Source: Bacteroidales bacterium UBA2198 (GTDB taxonomy: Bacteria > Bacteroidota > Bacteroidia > Bacteroidales > VadinHA17). From it: a stretch of DNA of 10,422 nt. Under the pieces are notes generated by a model, which worked only from the letters and a program-made list of their open reading frames with translations, was not told where the DNA came from and searched no databases. Both the position numbers and the translations under genes were made by a program. The stretch spans positions 1-10,422 of the forward strand of contig DCVC01000148.1 of the NCBI GenBank assembly GCA_002328625.1, given 5' to 3'. Of the stretch, positions 1 to 6,287 are shown in pieces (the first letter of the stretch is position 1; the number at the start of each line of letters is the position of its first letter).

Positions 1-553
1 CCCATGCACCTCCCACAACAAGAAGCGCCAAAGCCTGCTGGTCATTGTCGCTTAAGAAGGCATATGTGCTGTTGAAAGCATCGGTAAGTATTGTCACAAG
101 TGTGTCTTTGCTGTCAAAATTTTCTCTGATTCTCTCATATAACGACTCATCATATATGGCTGACATGTTCAATTCATTTGCCAGTGTTCTGATAGCATTA
201 AGGTAATTTATGACTTCCTGCTGTATATTATAAAGAGTTGCATAGCTAAGGTCCGCTCCATATGTGCCAAGATTGGTTGCACGTTTGGTACTGCTGAAAT
301 ATTTTTTTACATTTTCAACCGGGTTCGAAATACCCATTATGTAACCGACTTCCAGTTCTGAAAGCATTTTAATCACATCTGCTGATGTGGGCAGCGGATA
401 TACATTCTTTTCAATCTCACTCTCTATTGTTTTAACTTGTTCAAGTTCAATTTTTTTCTTTTCCAGCTTAGCAGCCCTGTTTTTGCATGAATAGAGCCCC
501 GTGAGACTTATTATCAGAAGTGTAAGTATAACAACAGTAAATCTCTTTTTCAT
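1..553 (-). CDS. Putative lipoprotein of unknown function (5' part; 3' end outside the window)
   Basis: An open frame runs from an ATG at 553-551 to the window edge, giving 184 codons without a stop. The first 22 residues form a lipoprotein signal peptide: a basic start (MKKR), a hydrophobic stretch (about residues 5-20) and a lipobox LYSC with Cys23 as the predicted lipidated residue. Residue +2 after the Cys is Asn, so the protein is probably anchored in the periplasm or outer membrane. Residues about 27-50 are highly charged and likely helical. The rest looks helical and soluble, with YGADLSYATLYN near residue 98 and a VVGG stretch at the cut end. I recognise no enzymatic motif. It resembles uncharacterised Bacteroidota lipoproteins, but this is an impression. 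It diverges from the C-S lyase gene across 232 bp. Start and signal peptide are well supported; function is unknown. Confidence 0.8.
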   Translation of the reverse strand, partial: MKKRFTVVILTLLIISLTGLYSCKNRAAKLEKKKIELEQVKTIESEIEKNVYPLPTSADVIKMLSELEVGYIMGISNPVENVKKYFSSTKRATNLGTYGADLSYATLYNIQQEVINYLNAIRTLANELNMSAIYDESLYERIRENFDSKDTLVTILTDAFNSTYAFLSDNDQQALALLVVGGAW

Positions 554-715
554 ATTGATTGGTTTAAATTAGATTTCGCTTTAAAAACGCCTATAAAAAT
601 AATAAATAATATTAAATTAGCTCTATAGTCAATATTATTTTAAAATTCATCGGCCTTAACAGAAAGGATTAACAGATTTAATAATAGGAATGTTCAGTTT
701 TGGCAACAGTCATCC

Positions 716-736
716 TCTGGAAAGATGATTTCCTGA
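716..736. repeat. Imperfect palindrome upstream of the C-S lyase gene
   Basis: GGAAA (719-723) and TTTCC (729-733) form a perfect 5-bp inverted repeat around a 5-base centre. After one mismatch on each side (718 and 734), two further pairs extend it to 716-736. It lies just upstream of, and partly over, the -33 position expected for the candidate promoter at 752-759. A transcription-factor operator is possible; a short palindrome by chance is also possible. Confidence 0.35.
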
Positions 737-759
737 CACTTATTTTTTGCTTATCTTTG
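729..759 (+). promoter_or_regulatory. Candidate Bacteroidota-type promoter for the C-S lyase / carA unit
   Basis: TATCTTTG at 752-759 fits the Bacteroides -7 consensus TAnnTTTG exactly. TTTC at 729-732, separated by 19 bp, matches three of four bases of the -33 element TTTG. Transcription would begin near 765, leaving a leader of about 20 bases before the ATG at 786. A nearby TATTTTTTG (741-749) is one base too long for the consensus. The motif is short, so this stays a candidate. Confidence 0.4.
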
Positions 760-785
760 AGCCCCTGAAATAATAATATATCCTG

Positions 786-1967
786 ATGAGGTGGAATTTT
801 GACGAACATGTCAACAGGGAAGGAACAGACTGTATCAAGTACGATCTCAGGAAAGAGACATTTGGTGTTAAAGATGTTATCCCGATGTGGGTTGCAGATA
901 TGGATTTCAGAACTCCTGATTTTATTGTGTCTGCATTGAAAAACCGTATTAATCATGAAATATACGGCTATTCATTTTTCCCCTCAGAATACCATCAGTC
1001 AATAATTAAATGGTTCAGGGAGAGATATGACTGGCATATTGAAGAAGAATGGATATGCTTCTCTCCCGGGGTTGTTCCGGCTTTAAATATCTCCACCCTG
1101 GCCTTTACTCAACAGGGTGATGGTATAATAGTACAACCCCCTGTTTATTTCCCCTTTTTTTCCGCAGTTACAGCACATAATCGGAAACTGTTGATTAACC
1201 AGCTTAAGGAGTCAAACGGCAGGTGGGAGATGAATTTTGAGTCTCTCCTGAGAATCATTGACGGGACAACAAAAATGATCCTGATATCAAATCCTCATAA
1301 TCCTGTCGGAAGAGTCTGGTCGTATGAAGAACTTAATGAACTGGCAGAAATATGCATTGAAAACAATATCCTGATCATCTCTGATGAAATACATTGCGAT
1401 CTTGTCCTTCCGGGATTCAGGCACAATCCTTTATCAAAACTCTCTGATCGCGTGGCAGAAAGAACCATAACCTATGTTTCCCCCAGCAAAACGTTCAATC
1501 TTGCCGGTCTGGCAACAGCATCCGTTATTATTCCTGATCCGGATTTAAGAGAGTCCTTTAAAAGAATTGTCAACAACCTGCATATCGGGAATGGAAATAT
1601 TTTTGGAACCATTGCATCAGTTGCAGCTTATTCCCGTGGTCATGAATGGTTGTCTGACCTGCTTGAGTATATAGATCATAATGTTGATTTTGTAATGGAG
1701 TTTTGCAGAAAAATGATACCTGAAATAATTCCTGTTCAGCCTGAGGCAACTTATATGATATGGCTTGATTGCCGGAAGCTGGGAATGCAGGGTAAAGATA
1801 TGCAGGATTTTTTTACAAACCTTGCAGGAGTTGGGATGAGCGAAGGATCAACTTTTGGCCGGGGAGGTGAGGGCTTTATGAGGATGAATCTTGCAACCAC
1901 CCGTCAGACAGTTGTTAAGGCTATGGAGCAGATTGAAAAAGCTGTTTCATCCATAAGAAAGAATTAA
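786..1967 (+). CDS. PatB/MalY-family PLP-dependent C-S lyase (cystathionine beta-lyase-like aminotransferase)
   Basis: This 393-residue protein belongs to fold-type I PLP enzymes of the MalY/PatB branch. These cleave the C-S bond of cystathionine or cysteine conjugates, giving pyruvate, ammonia and a thiol. The branch hallmark MWVADMDF is at residues 34-41. Other signatures are PPVYFPF (118-124, the tyrosine that stacks near the cofactor), NPHNPVG (169-175), SDEIHCDL (199-206, Asp200 pairing with the pyridine nitrogen) and SPSKTFNLAG (232-241, Lys235 as the Schiff-base lysine). Arg366 in FMRMNLA is the likely substrate-carboxylate arginine. The length is normal for the family and no signal peptide is present, so it is cytoplasmic. 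The ATG at 786 places the conserved WNFDE start where relatives have it. The leader is A/T-rich without a Shine-Dalgarno. carA follows after 11 bp, so co-transcription is likely. Physiological substrate (cystathionine, cysteine or another thioether) cannot be told from sequence. Confidence 0.9.
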   Translation: MRWNFDEHVNREGTDCIKYDLRKETFGVKDVIPMWVADMDFRTPDFIVSALKNRINHEIYGYSFFPSEYHQSIIKWFRERYDWHIEEEWICFSPGVVPALNISTLAFTQQGDGIIVQPPVYFPFFSAVTAHNRKLLINQLKESNGRWEMNFESLLRIIDGTTKMILISNPHNPVGRVWSYEELNELAEICIENNILIISDEIHCDLVLPGFRHNPLSKLSDRVAERTITYVSPSKTFNLAGLATASVIIPDPDLRESFKRIVNNLHIGNGNIFGTIASVAAYSRGHEWLSDLLEYIDHNVDFVMEFCRKMIPEIIPVQPEATYMIWLDCRKLGMQGKDMQDFFTNLAGVGMSEGSTFGRGGEGFMRMNLATTRQTVVKAMEQIEKAVSSIRKN

Positions 1968-1978
1968 TACCAGGTTCA

Positions 1979-3061
1979 ATGAACGAGAGAATAAAGGTTC
2001 GGTTAACACTTGAAGACGGCACGACATACGGTGGCAGATCCTTTGGTAAGGTAATTCCATCGGCCGGGGAAGTAGTGTTTAACACTGCGATGACAGGATA
2101 TCCTGAAAGCCTTACCGATCCTTCTTACCGTGGCCAGATCCTTTGTCTTACATATCCCCTGGTTGGTAATTACGGAGCTCCAGGCAAACTCGAGGAAAAT
2201 AATCTTTATAGATTTTATGAGTCTTCTTCAATACATATATCAGGGTTAGTTGTTTCTGATTATTCCTTTGAATACAGTCACTGGAATGCCAATGAAAGCC
2301 TTGATGCATGGCTAAGTAGAAATCATGTGCCTGGAATCTACGGTATTGACACAAGAGCTTTGACTAAAAGGATCAGGGAAAAAGGGTCAATGCTTGGAAA
2401 GATTGAACCTGATGGCACGATTACCGATTTCTACGATCCCAATAAAGTAAATCTGGTTGAAGAAGTAAGCACACATGAGAAAAAAATATATGGCTCAGGA
2501 AAATACAGAATCATTCTGGTTGATTGCGGAGTCAAATACAACATAATACGTAATTTACTTAAAAGGGATACAACCATAATAAGGGTTCCATGGAATTATG
2601 ATTATCATTCTGACCAGTATGACGGTCTCTTTCTTACAAACGGTCCCGGTGATCCGAAAATGTGTGTGTCAACAATTGAAAACATAAGAAAATCACTGAA
2701 CGGAAGTAAGCCTGTTTTCGGAATCTGCCTCGGAAATCAGCTTATGGCACTGGCTTCGGGAGCTGATACCTACAAACTTAAATACGGGCATAGAAGTCAT
2801 AACCAGCCGGTTATACAGGTCGGAACTGATAAAGCCTATATCACATCTCAGAATCACGGATTTGCAGTTGATAATAATACTCTTGATAAAGAGTGGGAAC
2901 CCCTCTTTATCAACATAAATGACAATACCAATGAAGGCATGAAACATAAGACAAAACCATTCTTTTCAACCCAGTTTCATCCCGAAGCATCAGGCGGCCC
3001 TACTGATACTGATTACCTGTTCGATCTGTTTATTGAAAACATCAAAAAGATGAATCCCTGA
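1979..3061 (+). CDS. carA: Carbamoyl-phosphate synthase small subunit (glutamine amidotransferase)
   Basis: CarA hydrolyses glutamine and channels ammonia to CarB for carbamoyl phosphate synthesis. The 360-residue length is typical. The N-terminal CPSase domain (about 1-150) contains LEDGTTYGG, GEVVFNTAMTGYPE (30-43) and LTDPSY. The C-terminal class I amidotransferase domain (about 176-355) has GPGDP (222-226), the nucleophile Cys250 in GICLGNQL, and His334/Glu336 in FHPEASGGP. The full Cys-His-Glu triad means it should be glutamine-dependent. The usual GICLGHQ has Asn instead of His at residue 253, which I recall as common in Bacteroidota. KYGHRSHNQPV and SGIHxxxLVV-like stretches resemble eukaryotic CAD. 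It lies 11 bp after the C-S lyase gene and is not adjacent to carB, which is 3.2 kb downstream beyond argRGH. It converges with argH, with only 27 bp between stop codons. Confidence 0.97.
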   Translation: MNERIKVRLTLEDGTTYGGRSFGKVIPSAGEVVFNTAMTGYPESLTDPSYRGQILCLTYPLVGNYGAPGKLEENNLYRFYESSSIHISGLVVSDYSFEYSHWNANESLDAWLSRNHVPGIYGIDTRALTKRIREKGSMLGKIEPDGTITDFYDPNKVNLVEEVSTHEKKIYGSGKYRIILVDCGVKYNIIRNLLKRDTTIIRVPWNYDYHSDQYDGLFLTNGPGDPKMCVSTIENIRKSLNGSKPVFGICLGNQLMALASGADTYKLKYGHRSHNQPVIQVGTDKAYITSQNHGFAVDNNTLDKEWEPLFININDNTNEGMKHKTKPFFSTQFHPEASGGPTDTDYLFDLFIENIKKMNP

Positions 3062-3088
3062 ATCCCGTAATTGCGAAGGCATTGGATG

Positions 3089-4423
3089 TCAATATTGAAT
3101 CATCTTTTCCGCCAGTTCAGTTGCAGATTTGCTTTTAAAGCAACTCATTCTTTTTTCAAGAATCCTGCCTATTTCATTATTGCAAAGATTGCCTATGCTT
3201 CCTTCATGTGTATAGTCCGACAGGGAGGTCCTGGTGAAAGATCCATTCTTTATCAACCCCGATACAGTTTTATAGGCATCCCTGAAAGGAATGCCTTCTT
3301 TAACCATGCGGTTTACTTCTTCAGTGCTGTAAATAGTGTTGTATAAAGGATTATCAGCAATATCTGTGCGTATAATAATATTGCTGAGCATAACAAGCAT
3401 AATTTTAATGCATTGCACAACTTCTGCGAAGCCATTGAATACTATACTTTTCAAAAGCTGAAGATCACGGTGATAACCTGAGGTAAGATTACTGGTAACC
3501 ATAGATATCTGACCGGGAAGGGTCAGGACAATATTCATTCTGGCTCTTATAAGTTCAAATACATCGGGATTTCTTTTTTGAGGCATTATGCTCGAACCAG
3601 TGAAAAGCTCATCAGGAAAGTCAATAAACCTGAATTCATGCATCATAAAAAGACAAATATCCATTGAAAAACGTGACAGTGTCTGAGCAAGAGAAGCGAG
3701 AGAGGATGCTATTGCCAGTTCTACTTTTCCCCTGCTCAGACTTGTATATGCAGAGTTATACATAAGATCATCGAATTCGAGAAGGGTTGTTGTAAGTTTT
3801 CTGTTTATTGGAAGTGAGGTACCATATCCGGCCGCTGATCCAAGCGGATTTCTGTTATTAAGTTCCCGTGCCGCAGAAAGAAGAAGGATATCATCAGCCA
3901 GAGATTCAGTATAGGATCCAAACCATAAGCCAAAAGATGAGATCATTGCCGGTTGCATGTGGGTGTAACCAGGCATTAAGATTTCCCTGTACTGGTCACT
4001 TAAAGATGACAGCCTGAGGTAAAGCTCCCTGATCAGCAATGCCAGTTTATCTATTTCATTCCTTGAGAAAAGCCGTATATCTACCAGGACCTGGTCATTT
4101 CTTGACCTTCCTGTGTGTACCTTTTTACCGACAGGACCAAGGACAGAGACTAACTCTTTTTCAATCTGTGAATGAATATCTTCCACTCCTTTTTCAATTT
4201 TAAGACAATTTTCTTTATCATGGTTAAACAGGGAAAAAAGGGTCTTTAGCAGTTTCTTTTTCTCGACAGAGGTTATCAAACCTGCATTATCAAGCATAAT
4301 AACATGTGCCATGGAACCAATGATATCCCACTGAGTCAGAAGCAGGTCAGTTTCTTTATCTTTGCCCGACGTAAATTCAATAACTGAAGGTTCCGGAGTT
4401 ATTCCCTTTTCCCAGAGTTTCAT
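3089..4423 (-). CDS. argH: Argininosuccinate lyase
   Basis: ArgH splits argininosuccinate into arginine and fumarate, the last step of arginine synthesis. The 444-residue protein belongs to the fumarase/aspartase superfamily, whose members act as homotetramers in the cytoplasm. Visible signatures are EDIHSQIE (81-88), HTGRSRNDQV (103-112), GYTHMQPA (152-159, His155 being the conserved catalytic-region histidine), RNPLGSAAGYGT (191-202) and the superfamily loop GSSIMPQKRNPD (276-287), which carries the catalytic serine. The N-terminus MKLWEKG replaces the WGGRF form of proteobacterial ArgH; I recall this as usual in Bacteroidota. It is slightly shorter than the usual 455-470 residues, with no missing motif. 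No C-terminal acetyltransferase fusion is present. The ATG follows argG after 32 bp, so it is the last gene of argR-argG-argH. It ends 27 bp from the convergent carA stop. Confidence 0.96.
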   Translation of the reverse strand: MKLWEKGITPEPSVIEFTSGKDKETDLLLTQWDIIGSMAHVIMLDNAGLITSVEKKKLLKTLFSLFNHDKENCLKIEKGVEDIHSQIEKELVSVLGPVGKKVHTGRSRNDQVLVDIRLFSRNEIDKLALLIRELYLRLSSLSDQYREILMPGYTHMQPAMISSFGLWFGSYTESLADDILLLSAARELNNRNPLGSAAGYGTSLPINRKLTTTLLEFDDLMYNSAYTSLSRGKVELAIASSLASLAQTLSRFSMDICLFMMHEFRFIDFPDELFTGSSIMPQKRNPDVFELIRARMNIVLTLPGQISMVTSNLTSGYHRDLQLLKSIVFNGFAEVVQCIKIMLVMLSNIIIRTDIADNPLYNTIYSTEEVNRMVKEGIPFRDAYKTVSGLIKNGSFTRTSLSDYTHEGSIGNLCNNEIGRILEKRMSCFKSKSATELAEKMIQY

Positions 4424-4455
4424 AGCAATGTATTTTAGTTTGAACTACTATCTTC

Positions 4456-5697
4456 TTAAGCCTCCATTTTTTTCTTGCTTGCTTCAACAATGGCCCTGTG
4501 AGCCATCAGACGAATTGCATTTATTCTGATGAAACCCCTGCTGTCAGTCTGGTCAAATCCTCCCTCAATATCCATGCTTGACAGTTGTTTATCATACAGA
4601 GATGAAGGAGATTCACGTCCTTCAATAAGCACATTGCCTTTATAGAGGCAGAGATGAACACTTCCGTCAATCAGTTCCTGACTCTTTTCAATTGCTGCCA
4701 TCAGAAAATCCATTTCGGGACTGAACCAGAAGCCATTGTAAATAAGTTCAGCAAATTTGGGTGTAAGCATATTTACAAGCCTCATCACTTCCCTGTCCAT
4801 TGCTATCCCCTCAATATCTTTATGTGCAATATGCAGTACAGTCGCTGCAGGCGTTTCATATACACCTCTTGATTTTATGCCGACAAAACGGTTTTCCACC
4901 ATATCAAGCAAACCAATGCCATTTTTTCCTGCAAGTTCGTTCAGATAAGTGTACATTTCATAGGATTCTTCCTTTTGAGTTCCGTCATCCTTGTTAACAA
5001 CTTTCACCGGTATCCCATTCCTGAAATGAATCACAATACGGGTTTCCCTGTCAGGTGCATCCTGTGGCATAAGCATCTTCTCAAGCATGTTCTTCTGAAC
5101 GGGAAACATGGGATCTTCAAGAATTCCTGCCTCATGACTGATATGCATGATATTATCATCTTCGCTATAAGGCTTATCAATGCTCGCTTTTACAGGTATT
5201 TTTTTCTCAGCAGCATATTTCAGAAGATCTGTTCTTCCCTTGAAGGTCTCAAGGAATTCCCTGTCTTTCCATGGAGAAATAACTTTAATGTCAGGTTTCA
5301 GAGCATAATAGCATAATTCAAACCTTACCTGGTCGTTCCCCTTGCCAGTTGCACCGTGAGCCACAGCATTCGCTCCCTCCGCAATAGCAACTTCAATTTG
5401 TGTTTTTGCTATTAGGGGCCTTGCCAATGCGGTACCTAAAAGATATCTGTCTTCATAGATTGCATTTGCCATTATAGCTTTGAGGACATAATTGTCAATG
5501 AACTCTTTTTTCAGATCAGATATAATCACCTTGCTCGCTCCCAACAGCAAAGCCTTTTTTCTGCATTCCTCAAAATCATCAGCCTGACCCACATCAGCGA
5601 CAAAAGCAATAACATCATAATTTTTTTCAATCAGCCATTTGAGTATTACTGATGTATCCAGCCCGCCACTGTATGCGAGGATAACTTTTTCTTTCAT
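4456..5697 (-). CDS. argG: Argininosuccinate synthase
   Basis: ArgG joins citrulline and aspartate using ATP to form argininosuccinate, AMP and pyrophosphate. The 413-residue length fits the roughly 400-residue type. The N-terminal N-type ATP pyrophosphatase domain begins with the PP-loop AYSGGLDTSV (8-17). The citrulline/aspartate-binding region shows HGATGKGNDQVRFE (114-127). DKPYSEDDN (174-182) and GRESP (360-364) are also typical of the family. All key motifs are intact. The start ATG places the PP-loop at the standard distance from the N-terminus, and the leader is AT-rich without a Shine-Dalgarno. It lies 15 bp after argR and 32 bp before argH on the same strand, so a three-gene operon under ArgR is the simplest reading. 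I see no hairpin or promoter in either gap. Confidence 0.97.
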   Translation of the reverse strand: MKEKVILAYSGGLDTSVILKWLIEKNYDVIAFVADVGQADDFEECRKKALLLGASKVIISDLKKEFIDNYVLKAIMANAIYEDRYLLGTALARPLIAKTQIEVAIAEGANAVAHGATGKGNDQVRFELCYYALKPDIKVISPWKDREFLETFKGRTDLLKYAAEKKIPVKASIDKPYSEDDNIMHISHEAGILEDPMFPVQKNMLEKMLMPQDAPDRETRIVIHFRNGIPVKVVNKDDGTQKEESYEMYTYLNELAGKNGIGLLDMVENRFVGIKSRGVYETPAATVLHIAHKDIEGIAMDREVMRLVNMLTPKFAELIYNGFWFSPEMDFLMAAIEKSQELIDGSVHLCLYKGNVLIEGRESPSSLYDKQLSSMDIEGGFDQTDSRGFIRINAIRLMAHRAIVEASKKKMEA

Positions 5698-5712
5698 CTA
5701 TTATTCTTTTTA

Positions 5713-6195
5713 TTATTCTTTTTTCCTGATCTGCTCATGCAGGCCCGGAAATATTAACTCAAGTGAAGTGTGTATCTGTTTCATGCCTGATCCATCCCGT
5801 GGTATTAAAAGTATGGTATCATCACCCGCCACTGTACCTGCTATCTCATATCTGCCTGCATTATCAATGTAATATGCCGTGGCATTTGCATTGCCTGGTA
5901 TTGTTTTTATTATCATAAGCCCTTTTGCTTCCACTATTTCGCGTATTACCGAAATAATATTGAAGCTTAATTCCCTGGCCGGCAATTGATTCTGATTTTC
6001 AATCAGTGCATACCTGTAACCACCTCTGCCATTGGGTATCCTGCTCGCTCCAAGCTGTCTCAGATCGCGTGAGAGAGTAGCCTGTGTACAGATTATACCT
6101 TTAGCTTTTAACTTCTTTATCAGAACTTCCTGCGATGAAATCTCGAGCTCAGTAATTATTTTTTCAATTGCAAGAAGCCTTTTTGTTTTTTGCAT
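5713..6195 (-). CDS. argR: Arginine repressor ArgR (AhrC family)
   Basis: ArgR is a hexameric DNA-binding protein that uses arginine as co-repressor to control arginine genes. The 160-residue length is typical (about 150-160). The N-terminal winged helix-turn-helix (about 5-70) contains TQATLSRDLRQLG (37-49), close to the family recognition helix SQATLSRDLRxLG. The C-terminal oligomerisation and arginine-binding domain (about 78-150) contains GTVAGDDTILLIPRD (120-134). Its adjacent aspartates 125-126 correspond to the arginine-contacting pair of E. coli ArgR. The gene heads the argR-argG-argH unit and is divergent from carB. Two ARG-box-like sites sit at its 5' end, one over the -7 promoter element and one spanning the start codon, so it should be autoregulated. 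Confidence 0.96.
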   Translation of the reverse strand: MQKTKRLLAIEKIITELEISSQEVLIKKLKAKGIICTQATLSRDLRQLGASRIPNGRGGYRYALIENQNQLPARELSFNIISVIREIVEAKGLMIIKTIPGNANATAYYIDNAGRYEIAGTVAGDDTILLIPRDGSGMKQIHTSLELIFPGLHEQIRKKE

Positions 6196-6206
6196 ATTTA
6201 TTCATT
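6189..6206. promoter_or_regulatory. ARG box 1 (predicted ArgR operator, spans the argR start codon)
   Basis: The 18-base site TTTGCATATTTATTCATT has a 14-base core, 6191-6204, that matches 13 of 14 positions of the E. coli-type core TGAATWWWWATTCA; only position 3 (C for A) differs. The argR start codon, on the minus strand at 6193-6195, lies inside it. Its core begins exactly 21 bp from that of box 2, the spacing of paired ARG boxes (18 bp plus 3 bp) that bind one ArgR hexamer. Being next to argR makes chance unlikely. Confidence 0.8.
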
Positions 6207-6209
6207 TAC

Positions 6210-6227
6210 TTTGCAAATATATACACT
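6210..6227. promoter_or_regulatory. ARG box 2 (predicted ArgR operator, covers the argR -7 element)
   Basis: TTTGCAAATATATACACT agrees with box 1 at 14 of 18 positions. Its core (6212-6225) matches 11 of 14 positions of the ARG-box core. It contains the entire predicted -7 element of the argR promoter (6214-6221, minus strand). ArgR bound here would block RNA polymerase, the expected geometry for autorepression. It is weaker than box 1 alone; the pairing at 21 bp gives it support. Confidence 0.7.
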
Positions 6228-6243
6228 TAATTAAAAATTTCAA
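6214..6243 (-). promoter_or_regulatory. Predicted promoter of argR-argG-argH (Bacteroidota -33/-7 type)
   Basis: On the minus strand, TATATTTG (6221 to 6214) fits the -7 consensus TAnnTTTG. TTG (6243 to 6241) lies exactly 19 bp upstream, as expected for the -33 element. Transcription would start near 6207-6209, between the two ARG boxes, leaving a short leader of about 12-14 bases before the argR ATG at 6195. Consensus match, spacing and position agree, but no transcription data are available. Confidence 0.65.
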
Positions 6244-6270
6244 GGTGCATTTAAAAATATTTTATTTTTG
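6238..6270 (+). promoter_or_regulatory. Candidate carB promoter (back to back with the argR promoter)
   Basis: TATTTTTG at 6263-6270 fits the -7 consensus TAnnTTTG. TTTC at 6238-6241, 21 bp upstream, matches three of four -33 bases. Transcription would start near 6276, about 12 bases before the carB ATG. The -33 region overlaps that of the divergent argR promoter, so the two polymerases could compete. The region is very AT-rich, which raises the chance of accidental matches. Confidence 0.4.
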
Positions 6271-6287
6271 AAGCCTAAAACCTGAAG

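Noticed and set aside
678..956. Minus-strand open frame of 92 codons upstream of and inside the C-S lyase gene
   Set aside because: It overlaps the conserved N-terminus of the lyase on the other strand and the candidate promoter; its translation shows no family signal.
2724..2745. Asn in place of His in the CarA nucleophile motif (GICLGNQ) as a possible loss of activity
   Set aside because: The Cys-His-Glu triad is complete and this variant is, as I recall, usual in Bacteroidota CarA, so there is no reason to call it defective.
3071..3346. Plus-strand open frame of 91 codons opposite argH
   Set aside because: It is the complement of the argH 3' end, whose protein sequence is clearly conserved. 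No family features are visible in the plus-strand translation.
4975..5316. Plus-strand open frame of 113 codons opposite argG
   Set aside because: Antisense shadow of argG. Its translation lacks recognisable motifs and has no plausible context.
6246..6259. TGCATTTAAAAATA as a third ARG box near the carB promoter
   Set aside because: Only about 10 of 14 core positions match, the second half-site is poor, and its offset from boxes 1 and 2 (55 and 34 bp) does not fit the 21-bp spacing.
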